DNA of 19,303 bases, from contig DATBHZ010000091.1 of assembly GCA_036557185.1 (NCBI GenBank), forward strand, positions 1 through 19,303. Reading direction: 5' to 3'. Origin of the DNA: DATBHZ01 sp036557185. Lineage in GTDB: Bacteria; Actinomycetota; Acidimicrobiia; IMCC26256; JAENVU01. How positions within the stretch are numbered: the first letter of the stretch is position 1; each line of letters starts with the position of its first letter. The notes below the pieces were generated by a model, which made no database searches, was not told the DNA's origin, and saw only the letters and a program-made list of their open reading frames with translations. The position numbers and the translations under genes were made by a program. This document shows, piece after piece, positions 1-6,093 of this stretch.

Positions 1-84
1 GTTGCGATCTTCATCCGCGACCCCGACGGGCAGCTCGTCGAGCTGCTCCCGCTCGAGTACGCGTCACGAGTGGCGGAGTTGTAG
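1..84 (+). CDS. VOC (glyoxalase/dioxygenase-fold) family protein, C-terminal fragment
   Basis: Frame 1 is open from the window edge to the TAG at 82-84 and gives 27 residues. They contain FIRDPDGQLVELL, the usual last strand of vicinal-oxygen-chelate proteins; the Glu in VELL is typically a metal ligand in this family. Only the end of the gene is present, so substrate and length cannot be judged. The next gene starts about 8 nt later on the same strand, which suggests co-transcription. The fragment is short, but the motif is characteristic. Confidence 0.7.
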   Translation, partial: VAIFIRDPDGQLVELLPLEYASRVAEL

Positions 85-91
85 GCGCGCT

Positions 92-1282
92 GTGCACTTG
101 GCGGACGATCTGTTCCTTCCAGAACCGGAGCCGCGCGCGCAGAAGTACACCATTATCTCGGTCGACGATCACGTCGTCGAGCCGGCGCACACGTTCGAGG
201 GACGCCTGCCCGCCGCGTTGCAGGACCGCGCGCCGCACATCGTCGAGACGAGCCGCGGCCATCAAGTATGGGAGTTCGAGGGCCGGCGCTACTCACAGGT
301 CGGGATGAACGCAGTCGCGGGTCGTCGGCCCGACACCGTGACGCTCGAGCCGTTCCGCTTCGATCAGATGCGGCCGGGCTGCTACGACGCCGACGCCCGC
401 GTCCGGGACATGGGTCTCAACGGTGTGTGGTCGTCGCTGAACTTCCCGTCTCAGATCACGGGCTTCTGCGGCAGCGTGTTCTTCCAGAGCGACGATCGCG
501 ATCTCGGGAACGCGTGCGTGCGCGCGTGGAACGACTGGCTCTTCGAGGAATGGTACGAGCCCCATCCGACGCGCATCATCCCGCTCGGGATCGCGTTTCT
601 GGCCGACTCACAGTGCGCGGCCGACGAGATCCACCGCAATGCCGAGCGCGGGTTTCGCTCGGTCACATTGCCCGAACGCCCCCACGCGCTCGGCTTGCCT
701 TCGTTGTGGGACCGCCACCACTGGGATCCGATCATCGCCGCGTGTGTCGACACCGACACGGTGGTCTCGTTGCACGTAGGGAGCGCCGGTCTGCACGACA
801 TGCCGCCCGGCGCGCCTCGCAGCCAGCTGGCGTCGACGCTGTTCGGTCAGCTCTCGCTCGGCGCGTGCGCGGAATGGCTCTGGTCGGAATACCCGCTGAG
901 GAATCCCACCTTGAAGATCGCGCTGAGCGAAGGCGGCATCGGTTGGGTCGCGATGCTCCTCGACCGCCTCGACTACATCGTCGACCATTCGAGCTACGGC
1001 TCAGGTTGGGCCGAACGCCCCTCGGCCGTGTTGCAACGAAACTTCTGGTTCTGCACGCTCGAAGACCGCTCGACGATCGACACCCGCCATCGCATCGGCG
1101 TCGACAACATCATGTTGGAGGTCGACTATCCCCACGGCGACACGACCTGGCCCGACACGCAAGCGGTCGTCGAGCAGGTATGGGGCCACATCTCCAACGC
1201 AGAGCTGCGCTCGATGTGTTGTGAGAACGCGGCGCGGCTCTACCGTCACCCACTTCCCGCGACGGTGCTTCCCCTCGACTAA
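92..1282 (+). CDS. Amidohydrolase-2 family metal-dependent hydrolase
   Basis: Predicted 396-residue protein of the amidohydrolase_2 (TIM-barrel) superfamily, which holds hydrolases and decarboxylases. Near the N-terminus it has ISVDDHVVEP, where Asp25 and His27 form the metal-binding DxH pair. Late in the chain it has ALSEGGIGW and LEVDYPHGDTTWPD, the C-terminal acidic metal/catalytic region of the actinobacterial members. The frame is open upstream to position 2, but that stretch overlaps the VOC fragment and reads as low-complexity Ser/Arg. I therefore prefer the GTG at 92, although its ribosome site (GGAG at 75-78) is far away. The 3' end overlaps the convergent monooxygenase gene by 4 nt. 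Substrate unknown; a second, diverged member lies at 10976-12091. Confidence 0.85.
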   Translation: MHLADDLFLPEPEPRAQKYTIISVDDHVVEPAHTFEGRLPAALQDRAPHIVETSRGHQVWEFEGRRYSQVGMNAVAGRRPDTVTLEPFRFDQMRPGCYDADARVRDMGLNGVWSSLNFPSQITGFCGSVFFQSDDRDLGNACVRAWNDWLFEEWYEPHPTRIIPLGIAFLADSQCAADEIHRNAERGFRSVTLPERPHALGLPSLWDRHHWDPIIAACVDTDTVVSLHVGSAGLHDMPPGAPRSQLASTLFGQLSLGACAEWLWSEYPLRNPTLKIALSEGGIGWVAMLLDRLDYIVDHSSYGSGWAERPSAVLQRNFWFCTLEDRSTIDTRHRIGVDNIMLEVDYPHGDTTWPDTQAVVEQVWGHISNAELRSMCCENAARLYRHPLPATVLPLD

Positions 1283-2727
1283 GGACGCGACTTTTCTGAG
1301 ACACGCCCCATCAGCCGCGTCATTGCGGCGTATCTCATGTTGCCGTAGGGCCACTGCGTCACGACCTTGCCGGTCTCCGAGGTGAAGTAATTCCGCGTCA
1401 GCGTCCACGATGTGCCGTTCATCTTCGACTGCAGCCAGCGATACCACCACGCTTCGAAGCTCGGGCGAACCTCGATCGCTGTCACGCGCCCGCGCGCAAT
1501 TCGTTGGACTGCACGCACCGCGTATTTCGCCTGCGCTTCGAGCATCGAAACGATGTCGCCGCCGTTCGTCCCGGGCCCATAGAGCATGAAGAAGTTCGGG
1601 AAACCGGGATAGGTGATACCGAGGTACGCATGCGGCTCCCCCGCCCAGTGCTCCTGAATCGTCCGACCGTCGCGACCGACGACGGGAAGACGCGCCAAAT
1701 AGTTCGTGGGTTGAAAGCCAGTCGCCATCACGAGCACGTCAACCGCTCGCTCCACACCATCGGTGTCGACGAGGCCCCTCGGCGTCACCGACGCGACAGC
1801 TTTGGGCACCAGCTCGATGTTGTCTTGCAACAGCGCCGGATAGAAGCCGCTCGCAAAGATCGGCCGCTTCCCCGGATACGGATAGGTCGGCGTCACCGCA
1901 GCCGCGAGATCGGGCCGGTCTTTGAACTGTCGCGCGATGTACTTGCGGCACACTGCTTCGCGCGCGAGCTGCTGTTTGGTTCCCGGTCGCCAGAGCGCGC
2001 CCCCGCGCAGGTTCTTCTCGAGCAGGTATTTCAAGCGCAGCCGCTCACGCCGCCGGCGCCACCGAGACGCGAGCCCGGCGCGTTCCTCGTCGCTGAGGTC
2101 GCGCTCGCCTTTGGGGAGCACCCAACCGGGCTCGCGCTGAAAGACGTAGCACTTCTCGACGATAGGCTGGATTGCCGGAACGATTTGCGTCGCCGACGAC
2201 CCGGTACCCACCACCGCGACCTTTGCGCCCGTGAGGTCGTGCTGGTGCTCCCACCGCGCCGTGTGAAATTTCGGCCCGCGGAACGTATCAAGGCCGGGCC
2301 AGTCGGGATAGCGCGGCACATTCAAGAAACCGACGCCGCTCACGAGGACATTGCACTCGCCGACGATGCCGTCGTCGAGGCGCACCTCCCATGCCCGGCG
2401 CGCGTCGTCCCAACGCGCGGAGTCGACGGCAACGCCGAGCCGGAGGTGCGGCCGAAGCCCGAACTCGTCGACAGCTTCCTCGAGGTACTTCTGCAGCTCG
2501 GGTTGGCGGGCGTGCGTACGCGTCCACGAATACGGCTTGAAGGAGAAGCAATAGAGGTGCGAGCCCACATCGACTTCCGCGCCCGGGTAGGTGTTGTCCC
2601 ACCAGGTACCGCCGATGCCGAGCGACGACTCGTAGATCGTGAACGTGTCGATCCCGGCCCGCTTCAAGTACACGCCCGCGGCAATCCCGCCGAACCCAGC
2701 GCCAACGATCACCACACGCGGTGTCAT
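1279..2727 (-). CDS. FAD/NADPH-dependent monooxygenase, Baeyer-Villiger type
   Basis: 482-residue flavoprotein monooxygenase, predicted to insert one oxygen atom from O2 next to a ketone (ester/lactone formation) or to oxidise a heteroatom. The order of motifs is: FAD-binding GAGFGG at residues 9-14; GGTWWDNTYPGAEVDV around 39-54; the Baeyer-Villiger fingerprint FRGPKFHTARW at 149-159 (FxGxxxHxxxW fits exactly); the NADPH-site GTGSSA at 174-179; and a C-terminal VMATGFQP. The length is slightly below the roughly 540 residues of classical cyclohexanone-type enzymes and matches shorter FMO/BVMO-like actinobacterial proteins. The ATG at 2727 follows a TATCGT box after 7 nt, consistent with a leaderless start. 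Ketone substrate unknown (steroid, terpenoid or fatty ketone are options). Confidence 0.88.
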   Translation of the reverse strand: MTPRVVIVGAGFGGIAAGVYLKRAGIDTFTIYESSLGIGGTWWDNTYPGAEVDVGSHLYCFSFKPYSWTRTHARQPELQKYLEEAVDEFGLRPHLRLGVAVDSARWDDARRAWEVRLDDGIVGECNVLVSGVGFLNVPRYPDWPGLDTFRGPKFHTARWEHQHDLTGAKVAVVGTGSSATQIVPAIQPIVEKCYVFQREPGWVLPKGERDLSDEERAGLASRWRRRRERLRLKYLLEKNLRGGALWRPGTKQQLAREAVCRKYIARQFKDRPDLAAAVTPTYPYPGKRPIFASGFYPALLQDNIELVPKAVASVTPRGLVDTDGVERAVDVLVMATGFQPTNYLARLPVVGRDGRTIQEHWAGEPHAYLGITYPGFPNFFMLYGPGTNGGDIVSMLEAQAKYAVRAVQRIARGRVTAIEVRPSFEAWWYRWLQSKMNGTSWTLTRNYFTSETGKVVTQWPYGNMRYAAMTRLMGRVSEKSRP

Positions 2728-2734
2728 CCGGCGG

Positions 2735-2740
2735 ACGATA
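2735..2740 (-). promoter_or_regulatory. Candidate -10 box of the monooxygenase gene
   Basis: TATCGT on the minus strand lies 7 nt before the ATG at 2727 and fits the actinobacterial -10 pattern TANNNT. At this distance transcription would start at or next to the initiation codon. No Shine-Dalgarno sequence precedes the ATG. Prediction from position and pattern only. Confidence 0.4.
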
Positions 2741-2810
2741 TTCGACGCGGCTCACATGGGTGCTCGGCCTCGGGACTACCTTGATCGGCGGGAGCGACGA
2801 GCGCTCGACG

Positions 2811-2841
2811 TTGTCACCGCGTTGGTGACCGCGTTCGTCAC
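2811..2841. repeat. Short GTCAC/GTGAC inverted and direct repeats upstream of the tRNA
   Basis: GTCACC (2813-2818) and GGTGAC (2824-2829) form a perfect 6-bp inverted repeat with a 5-nt loop. A further GTCAC at 2837-2841 can pair with GTGAC at 2825-2829. The stretch also reads as three roughly 12-nt units that each begin with GTT. It ends 8 nt before the tRNA and could be part of the tRNA promoter region or a protein site. No canonical promoter is obvious here. Confidence 0.3.
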
Positions 2842-2849
2842 ATCCCCCA

Positions 2850-2922
2850 GCCCTCGTAGCTCAGGGGATAGAGCGTCGGTTTCCTAAACCGTGCGTCGCA
2901 GGTTCGAATCCTGCCGAGGGCG
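2850..2922 (+). tRNA. tRNA-Arg (anticodon CCU)
   Basis: A 73-nt cloverleaf that reads AGG codons. Acceptor stem GCCCTCG (2850-2856) pairs fully with CGAGGGC (2915-2921). The D arm is GCTC/GAGC. The anticodon arm is TCGGT/ACCGT around the loop TTCCTAA, with anticodon CCT at 2883-2885. The T arm is GCAGG-TTCGAAT-CCTGC (2898-2914). The discriminator base is G2922 and CCA is not encoded. The first anticodon-stem pair (27-43) is a U-U mismatch; the other four pairs are intact. The gene stands alone between divergent protein genes. Confidence 0.95.
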
Positions 2923-2979
2923 CTCCGTCTGGCTTCTCGATGCACGTTCCATCGGGCGTGCAAAGGGCCCTAGCGCCTA

Positions 2980-3005
2980 TCACCGGCGACGAGATCGACC
3001 GGTGA
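2980..3005. promoter_or_regulatory. Inverted repeat, candidate operator ahead of the membrane protein gene
   Basis: TCACCGG (2980-2986) and CCGGTGA (2999-3005) are a perfect 7-bp inverted repeat with a 12-nt spacer. The right arm ends 1 nt before the TAGGTT box at 3007. This is the position expected of a repressor or activator site on the promoter of the gene at 3021. No matching regulator is encoded next to it. Confidence 0.35.
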
Positions 3006-3006
3006 C

Positions 3007-3012
3007 TAGGTT
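3007..3012 (+). promoter_or_regulatory. Candidate -10 box of the membrane protein gene
   Basis: TAGGTT fits TANNNT and sits exactly 8 nt before the GTG at 3021. This favours the GTG over the in-frame ATG at 3042 as the start and suggests a leaderless message. Confidence 0.4.
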
Positions 3013-3020
3013 GACGTTCT

Positions 3021-3953
3021 GTGCCACCGCTCCGAGCTGCCATGACGGGGCTCGTAGCGGCCGGCAAGCCGTTGACCTGCAGCACGACGGCAGGGTTCCG
3101 GTTCACGGTCACTGGAGGCTGGCACTCCGCGCTTGCGGGCGTGCTCGCGAGCATCGTGTTCGTCGCGATCGTGTTCGTGCTCACGAACGACCGGGCAGCC
3201 GAGGGTCATCGGCACGAGCGCGGGCCGAGCCTGAGCATCCTGTTCGTGACGTTCTTCGTCTTCCTGGTGGCCAGCTTTCTGTGGGCAACCGTCGCCGGGT
3301 TCCCGACGACGAGCGTCGCGACCCGATCATCAGCAGCCGTCCCGGTCGCCGTGCAACCCGTGCTCGCTGTGCCTGCCGCTTGGCTCCTGAGCGCGGGCGC
3401 CACCCTCTTGTTCTTCGCGATCAGCTGGCTGGTCTCGGCCTATGCAGATCAGCACGACCCCTATTCGGGCGTGTTGTCGACGGCGATCTGGTGCTTCCGG
3501 CTCGTCGCGTGGCTGACCGCCGTCGAGGTGTGGATTGCGATCGAGACGGCGACCCGCGCCTTGGCCGGCCGTGGGTGGTGGTACTCGCCCATGGGCGTGG
3601 GCGTCGTGGCCGTGGTGTCGGTGCCGTTTCTCTTCGCCGACCGCATCGCCGCTCGGATTCCGTCGATGGCCCAACGCGACCACGAAGCCGGGCCAACGCT
3701 GCGCCGCGCGTTGGGGTTCATCGGCACGTCCTCGGTACTGATGGTTGCGCTCTTTGCTGTCATCACGGGCCAACCCGAGGCGTCGCTGCTGCACGAGGGC
3801 AGGTGGTGCGCAGGAGGACTGCCTCCCGGGGGTGCGATCGTGGCGCTTGGCACAATGGCGCTCTTCCTCGTTTCGATCGGGATGCTCTCGCACGCGCTGC
3901 CGCGTCAAGCTGCAAACACGACTGCATCGCAGCCCCAGCCAGTCACCGGTTAG
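3021..3953 (+). CDS. Polytopic membrane protein of unknown function
   Basis: 310-residue integral membrane protein that I do not recognise. About seven hydrophobic segments can be seen, roughly at residues 37-55, 70-92, 117-140, 152-176, 189-207, 231-249 and 271-291, joined by short loops. A His/Arg-rich loop (59-69) and a basic loop after segment five (SMAQRDHEAGPTLRR, 215-229) are probably cytoplasmic. The C-terminal tail is short and Gln/Pro/Thr-rich. No transporter or enzyme motif is evident. The GTG start is chosen because a TAGGTT box lies 8 nt upstream; starting at the ATG at 3042 would only drop seven residues. It is flanked by an isolated tRNA and a DUF3048 lipoprotein gene 112 nt downstream, so context gives no functional hint. 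Confidence 0.7.
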   Translation: MPPLRAAMTGLVAAGKPLTCSTTAGFRFTVTGGWHSALAGVLASIVFVAIVFVLTNDRAAEGHRHERGPSLSILFVTFFVFLVASFLWATVAGFPTTSVATRSSAAVPVAVQPVLAVPAAWLLSAGATLLFFAISWLVSAYADQHDPYSGVLSTAIWCFRLVAWLTAVEVWIAIETATRALAGRGWWYSPMGVGVVAVVSVPFLFADRIAARIPSMAQRDHEAGPTLRRALGFIGTSSVLMVALFAVITGQPEASLLHEGRWCAGGLPPGGAIVALGTMALFLVSIGMLSHALPRQAANTTASQPQPVTG

Positions 3954-4065
3954 TAGCGTGCCCGCCACGGCAGACCCCGAAGCGGCAGGCGACGCTTCTT
4001 CGAGGTGCCGATTCGTTATCGTGTAGCGCAAGGTTCGGGGACATCGCGGGGACACGGTCAGCACG

Positions 4066-5169
4066 TTGGGCAATCTTTCGCGGCGCTTGCAGGGGGCGGC
4101 GCGCTCAAAGTTGGGTATCGCGGCAACCGCTGTCGTGGTCGCGTCACTCGCGACGCTCGGCGTGGTGACGGCGTGCGCGAAGACGTCCAAGACCGCTGCC
4201 GTGGCTCCGGCACCATCGACGACGGTGAAGAAGCGCGTCGTCGTGTCGCGGCCGTTGTGTCCGTTGACGGGCTTGCCCGCCCCCTTCGGTGTCGTGCCCG
4301 CCCGGCCGGCGTTGATGGTCAAGGTGGGCAACGAGCCCGGCCATGCACGTCCCCAGAGTGGGCTGAACGAGGCCGACGTCGTGTTCGATACGCCCGCCGA
4401 AAGCTTCATCATGCGCTACATCGCGGTGTATCAGTGCGGGAATGCTGCCGCGGTCGGACCGACACGATCCGTGCGCTGGGTCGACTACCAGATCGCGCCA
4501 CAGTTCGGGAACCCGATCCTCGCGTTCGCGGGTGGCATCGGTCAGAACGTGCAGGCGGTCGCTGCGACCCCGGGCGTGCTCGGTGCGAATCTCCTCACCG
4601 CCCAGTCGGGCGCGGCCTATCGCACGACGGACCGGCGTCCGCCCGACAACCTCTATACGTCCACGAGCGCGCTCTGGGCGCTGCCCGGCGCGCTCCCGCG
4701 TCCGCCGAGGCCGATCTTCAGGTACACGCCGCGGCTTCCCGTAGGCGCGCTCCCGCTCGCGTCAGCCGAGCTCAACTTCTCGCAGGGCACCGACGTCGTG
4801 TGGCAATGGCAGCCCGCGACGAGAGCGTGGCTCCACACCTATTCCGGCGCCGCCGACATCGACACTCTCACGCAGCAACCCGTGACGGCGACCAACGTCG
4901 TGATCGAAGTCGCGCCGTTCACCACCGGGCCCTATGCGGAGTGCACCGGCTGTAGTGGCGACATCCAGAGCAGCACGACAGGCAGCGGCGCCGGCTACGT
5001 CTTGCGCGACGGCAGCTACCTGCCGATCCGGTGGAGCCGCCCGACGGTCACCGCCCCGACGCGCCTCACCACGATGCGAGGTCAGCCTGTCGGCCTCGCG
5101 CCCGGGCGCACCTGGGTCGAGATCATCACCGGTACGCAGGCCTTCGGAGGCATCCACCTCACACCCTGA
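4066..5169 (+). CDS. DUF3048 domain-containing lipoprotein (YerB-like)
   Basis: 367-residue secreted, probably lipid-anchored protein. Residues 15-36 are a hydrophobic signal segment ending in VTAC, so Cys37 is the likely lipidated residue. The mature part contains CPLTGLP, then RPALMVKVGNEPGHARPQSGLNEADVVFD in outline, the signature start of DUF3048 (the family of Bacillus subtilis YerB). The C-terminal half (from about residue 215) contains VVWQWQPATRAWLHTY and ends with RTWVEIITG, the conserved close of the family. TTG is the only possible start because a TAG lies in frame at 4024. The molecular role of the family is unknown; a cell-envelope function is an inference from location. A possible -10 (TATCGT, 4017-4022) would give a leader of about 40 nt. 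Confidence 0.85.
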   Translation: MGNLSRRLQGAARSKLGIAATAVVVASLATLGVVTACAKTSKTAAVAPAPSTTVKKRVVVSRPLCPLTGLPAPFGVVPARPALMVKVGNEPGHARPQSGLNEADVVFDTPAESFIMRYIAVYQCGNAAAVGPTRSVRWVDYQIAPQFGNPILAFAGGIGQNVQAVAATPGVLGANLLTAQSGAAYRTTDRRPPDNLYTSTSALWALPGALPRPPRPIFRYTPRLPVGALPLASAELNFSQGTDVVWQWQPATRAWLHTYSGAADIDTLTQQPVTATNVVIEVAPFTTGPYAECTGCSGDIQSSTTGSGAGYVLRDGSYLPIRWSRPTVTAPTRLTTMRGQPVGLAPGRTWVEIITGTQAFGGIHLTP

Positions 5170-5203
5170 GCGGCGACAGGGTGCCGCGCTGCTCGCCGAG
5201 GTG

Positions 5204-5247
5204 GGGAGACCCTCGAATGTCGCGAGGGTGCCATCCGAGGGTCTCCC
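5204..5247. terminator. Stem-loop after the DUF3048 gene
   Basis: GGGAGACCCTCG (5204-5215) and CGAGGGTCTCCC (5236-5247) form a perfect 12-bp stem with a 20-nt loop. The loop holds another CGAGGG (5223-5228) that could pair with CCCTCG (5210-5215), giving a competing shorter hairpin. No T-run follows, so this is not a textbook intrinsic terminator. It begins 34 nt after the stop codon and may act as a T-less terminator, an RNA-stabilising end or a switch. Confidence 0.45.
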
Positions 5248-5251
5248 GATG

Positions 5252-5288
5252 CTCAGAGCCTGCCCACTCCGCCACTGCGGTCTCTGAG
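5252..5288. repeat. Second stem-loop in the 5170-5445 spacer
   Basis: CTCAGAG (5252-5258) pairs with CTCTGAG (5282-5288). Nested between them is CCGC-CACT-GCGG, so the two stems could stack as one branched hairpin. It follows the stem-loop at 5204-5247 after 4 nt. The remainder of the 276-nt spacer, up to the ATG at 5446, shows no coding signal that I would support. Confidence 0.35.
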
Positions 5289-5445
5289 TGCCCTGCCGCA
5301 AGGTATGCCAGGCACATGGCGCACGGATGAGTGTCGGGCGGCATCCGGGCAAACGGCAGGGGAACTCCGCGTGCGCTCCACGACGCTGGCGCGGGCACAG
5401 GCCTGCTGCGACAATCGCTCACGACATCCGACCCAGGGAGGTCCC

Positions 5446-5742
5446 ATGGCATTCGTCCAGATCCTCGAGTCCAGCCCCGGCGCCAAGTGGGAAGAGATGC
5501 GCGCGATGGTCGACGAGTGGGAGAAGGCGACCGAGGGCCGCCGGACCACCAAGCGGCGCATCGTCGGCCGGGATCACGACAACCCCGACCGCTACGTGAT
5601 CATTGTCTTCTTCGATTCCTACGAGTCCGCGATGCAGAACTCCGAACTGCCGGCGACGCAGGAGCTCTCGTCAAAGACGGCGAAGCTCGGCGGCGAGCCG
5701 ACGTTCCGCAACCTCGACGTCATCGAAGACCGCGAGGGCTGA
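5446..5742 (+). CDS. Small antibiotic-biosynthesis-monooxygenase-like (ABM fold) protein
   Basis: 98-residue soluble protein that looks like a single alpha/beta-barrel (ferredoxin-like dimer) unit. FVQILESSPGAKWEEMRAMV at the N-terminus matches the first strand and helix of ABM-type proteins. RYVIIVFFDSYESAMQNSELP in the middle matches their third strand and helix. The protein ends EPTFRNLDVIED. Such proteins are small cofactor-free oxygenases, haem-handling proteins or of unknown role; no catalytic residue can be assigned. The ATG at 5446 has a good ribosome site (GGGAGG, about 5 nt upstream), which rules out the longer upstream readings. It stands alone, convergent with the zinc-finger gene that begins 37 nt downstream. 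Confidence 0.75.
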   Translation: MAFVQILESSPGAKWEEMRAMVDEWEKATEGRRTTKRRIVGRDHDNPDRYVIIVFFDSYESAMQNSELPATQELSSKTAKLGGEPTFRNLDVIEDREG

Positions 5743-5775
5743 GCGCGCGTCAACCGTCGCGTCGACGCAAGGTGT

Positions 5776-5787
5776 CGCGCTAGCGCG
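5776..5787. repeat. Palindrome at the zinc-finger gene stop
   Basis: CGCGCTAGCGCG is a perfect 12-nt palindrome containing the TAG stop of the minus-strand gene. A second palindrome, GCGTCGACGC, lies at 5759-5768. Both fall in the 37-nt gap and junction between convergent genes and may help end transcription. In GC-rich DNA they could also be chance. Confidence 0.25.
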
Positions 5788-5962
5788 GGCTCCAGGCGGG
5801 TTCCGCACGCCCCGGCGCAACCTCGTTGCGCGGATCCGCCTCGAGCACCTCGACGCAGAGACGCACGCAGTCGCTGCAGATCGCGACGCCCTCCGGTCCG
5901 CCGATCATTCGGCGGCCACCGGGCTTGTCCTCTTGCTCGGCGTCGCAGAACGAGCACTGCAC
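5780..5962 (-). CDS. Stand-alone ClpX-type C4 zinc-finger protein
   Basis: Short protein of 60 residues if the GTG at 5962 is used, or 78 from a TTG at 6016. Its core, CSFCDAEQEDKPGG through AICSDCVRLCVEVLE, has the CxxC-x19-CxxC spacing and the flanking hydrophobics of the ClpX zinc-binding domain (zf-C4_ClpX). In ClpX that domain dimerises and binds substrates and adaptors. No AAA+ domain follows: the frame stops about 20 residues after the finger, in a Pro/Arg/Glu-rich tail. The GTG start is preferred because TACCCT lies 7 nt upstream; the TTG has no ribosome site and would add Arg-rich residues. It could be an adaptor or inhibitor of ClpXP or a DNA/RNA-binding protein; function not known. 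Divergent from the GH63 gene. Confidence 0.7.
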   Translation of the reverse strand: MQCSFCDAEQEDKPGGRRMIGGPEGVAICSDCVRLCVEVLEADPRNEVAPGRAEPAWSPR

Positions 5963-5969
5963 AACATTC

Positions 5970-5975
5970 AGGGTA
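5970..5975 (-). promoter_or_regulatory. Candidate -10 box of the zinc-finger gene
   Basis: TACCCT on the minus strand fits TANNNT and lies 7 nt before the GTG at 5962. It would make the shorter protein from a leaderless message. Confidence 0.35.
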
Positions 5976-6079
5976 CCGACGACGCGGCGTGCACGGAAGG
6001 GCCGATGTGCTGCCAATTTGAGGTACGTCGCAAGCGTCGGTCCAGCGTTCCCATCGCCGTGGGATGCGCTCCGGCTCGG

Positions 6080-6085
6080 TAGCCT
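6080..6085 (+). promoter_or_regulatory. Candidate -10 box of the GH63 gene
   Basis: TAGCCT fits TANNNT and lies 8 nt before the ATG at 6094. No Shine-Dalgarno sequence is present, which is consistent with a leaderless start. It shares a 131-nt divergent intergenic region with the zinc-finger gene. Confidence 0.4.
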
Positions 6086-6093
6086 GCGCCGCG

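Noticed and set aside
1504..2784. 426-codon plus-strand frame opposite the monooxygenase
   Set aside because: Arg/His-rich shadow; the minus strand has the full FAD, NADPH and Baeyer-Villiger motifs.
2923..3020. Possible integration scar or attachment repeat after the tRNA
   Set aside because: No copy of the tRNA 3' end, integrase or mobile gene was found; only short hairpins (for example GCACG/CGTGC at 2942-2961).
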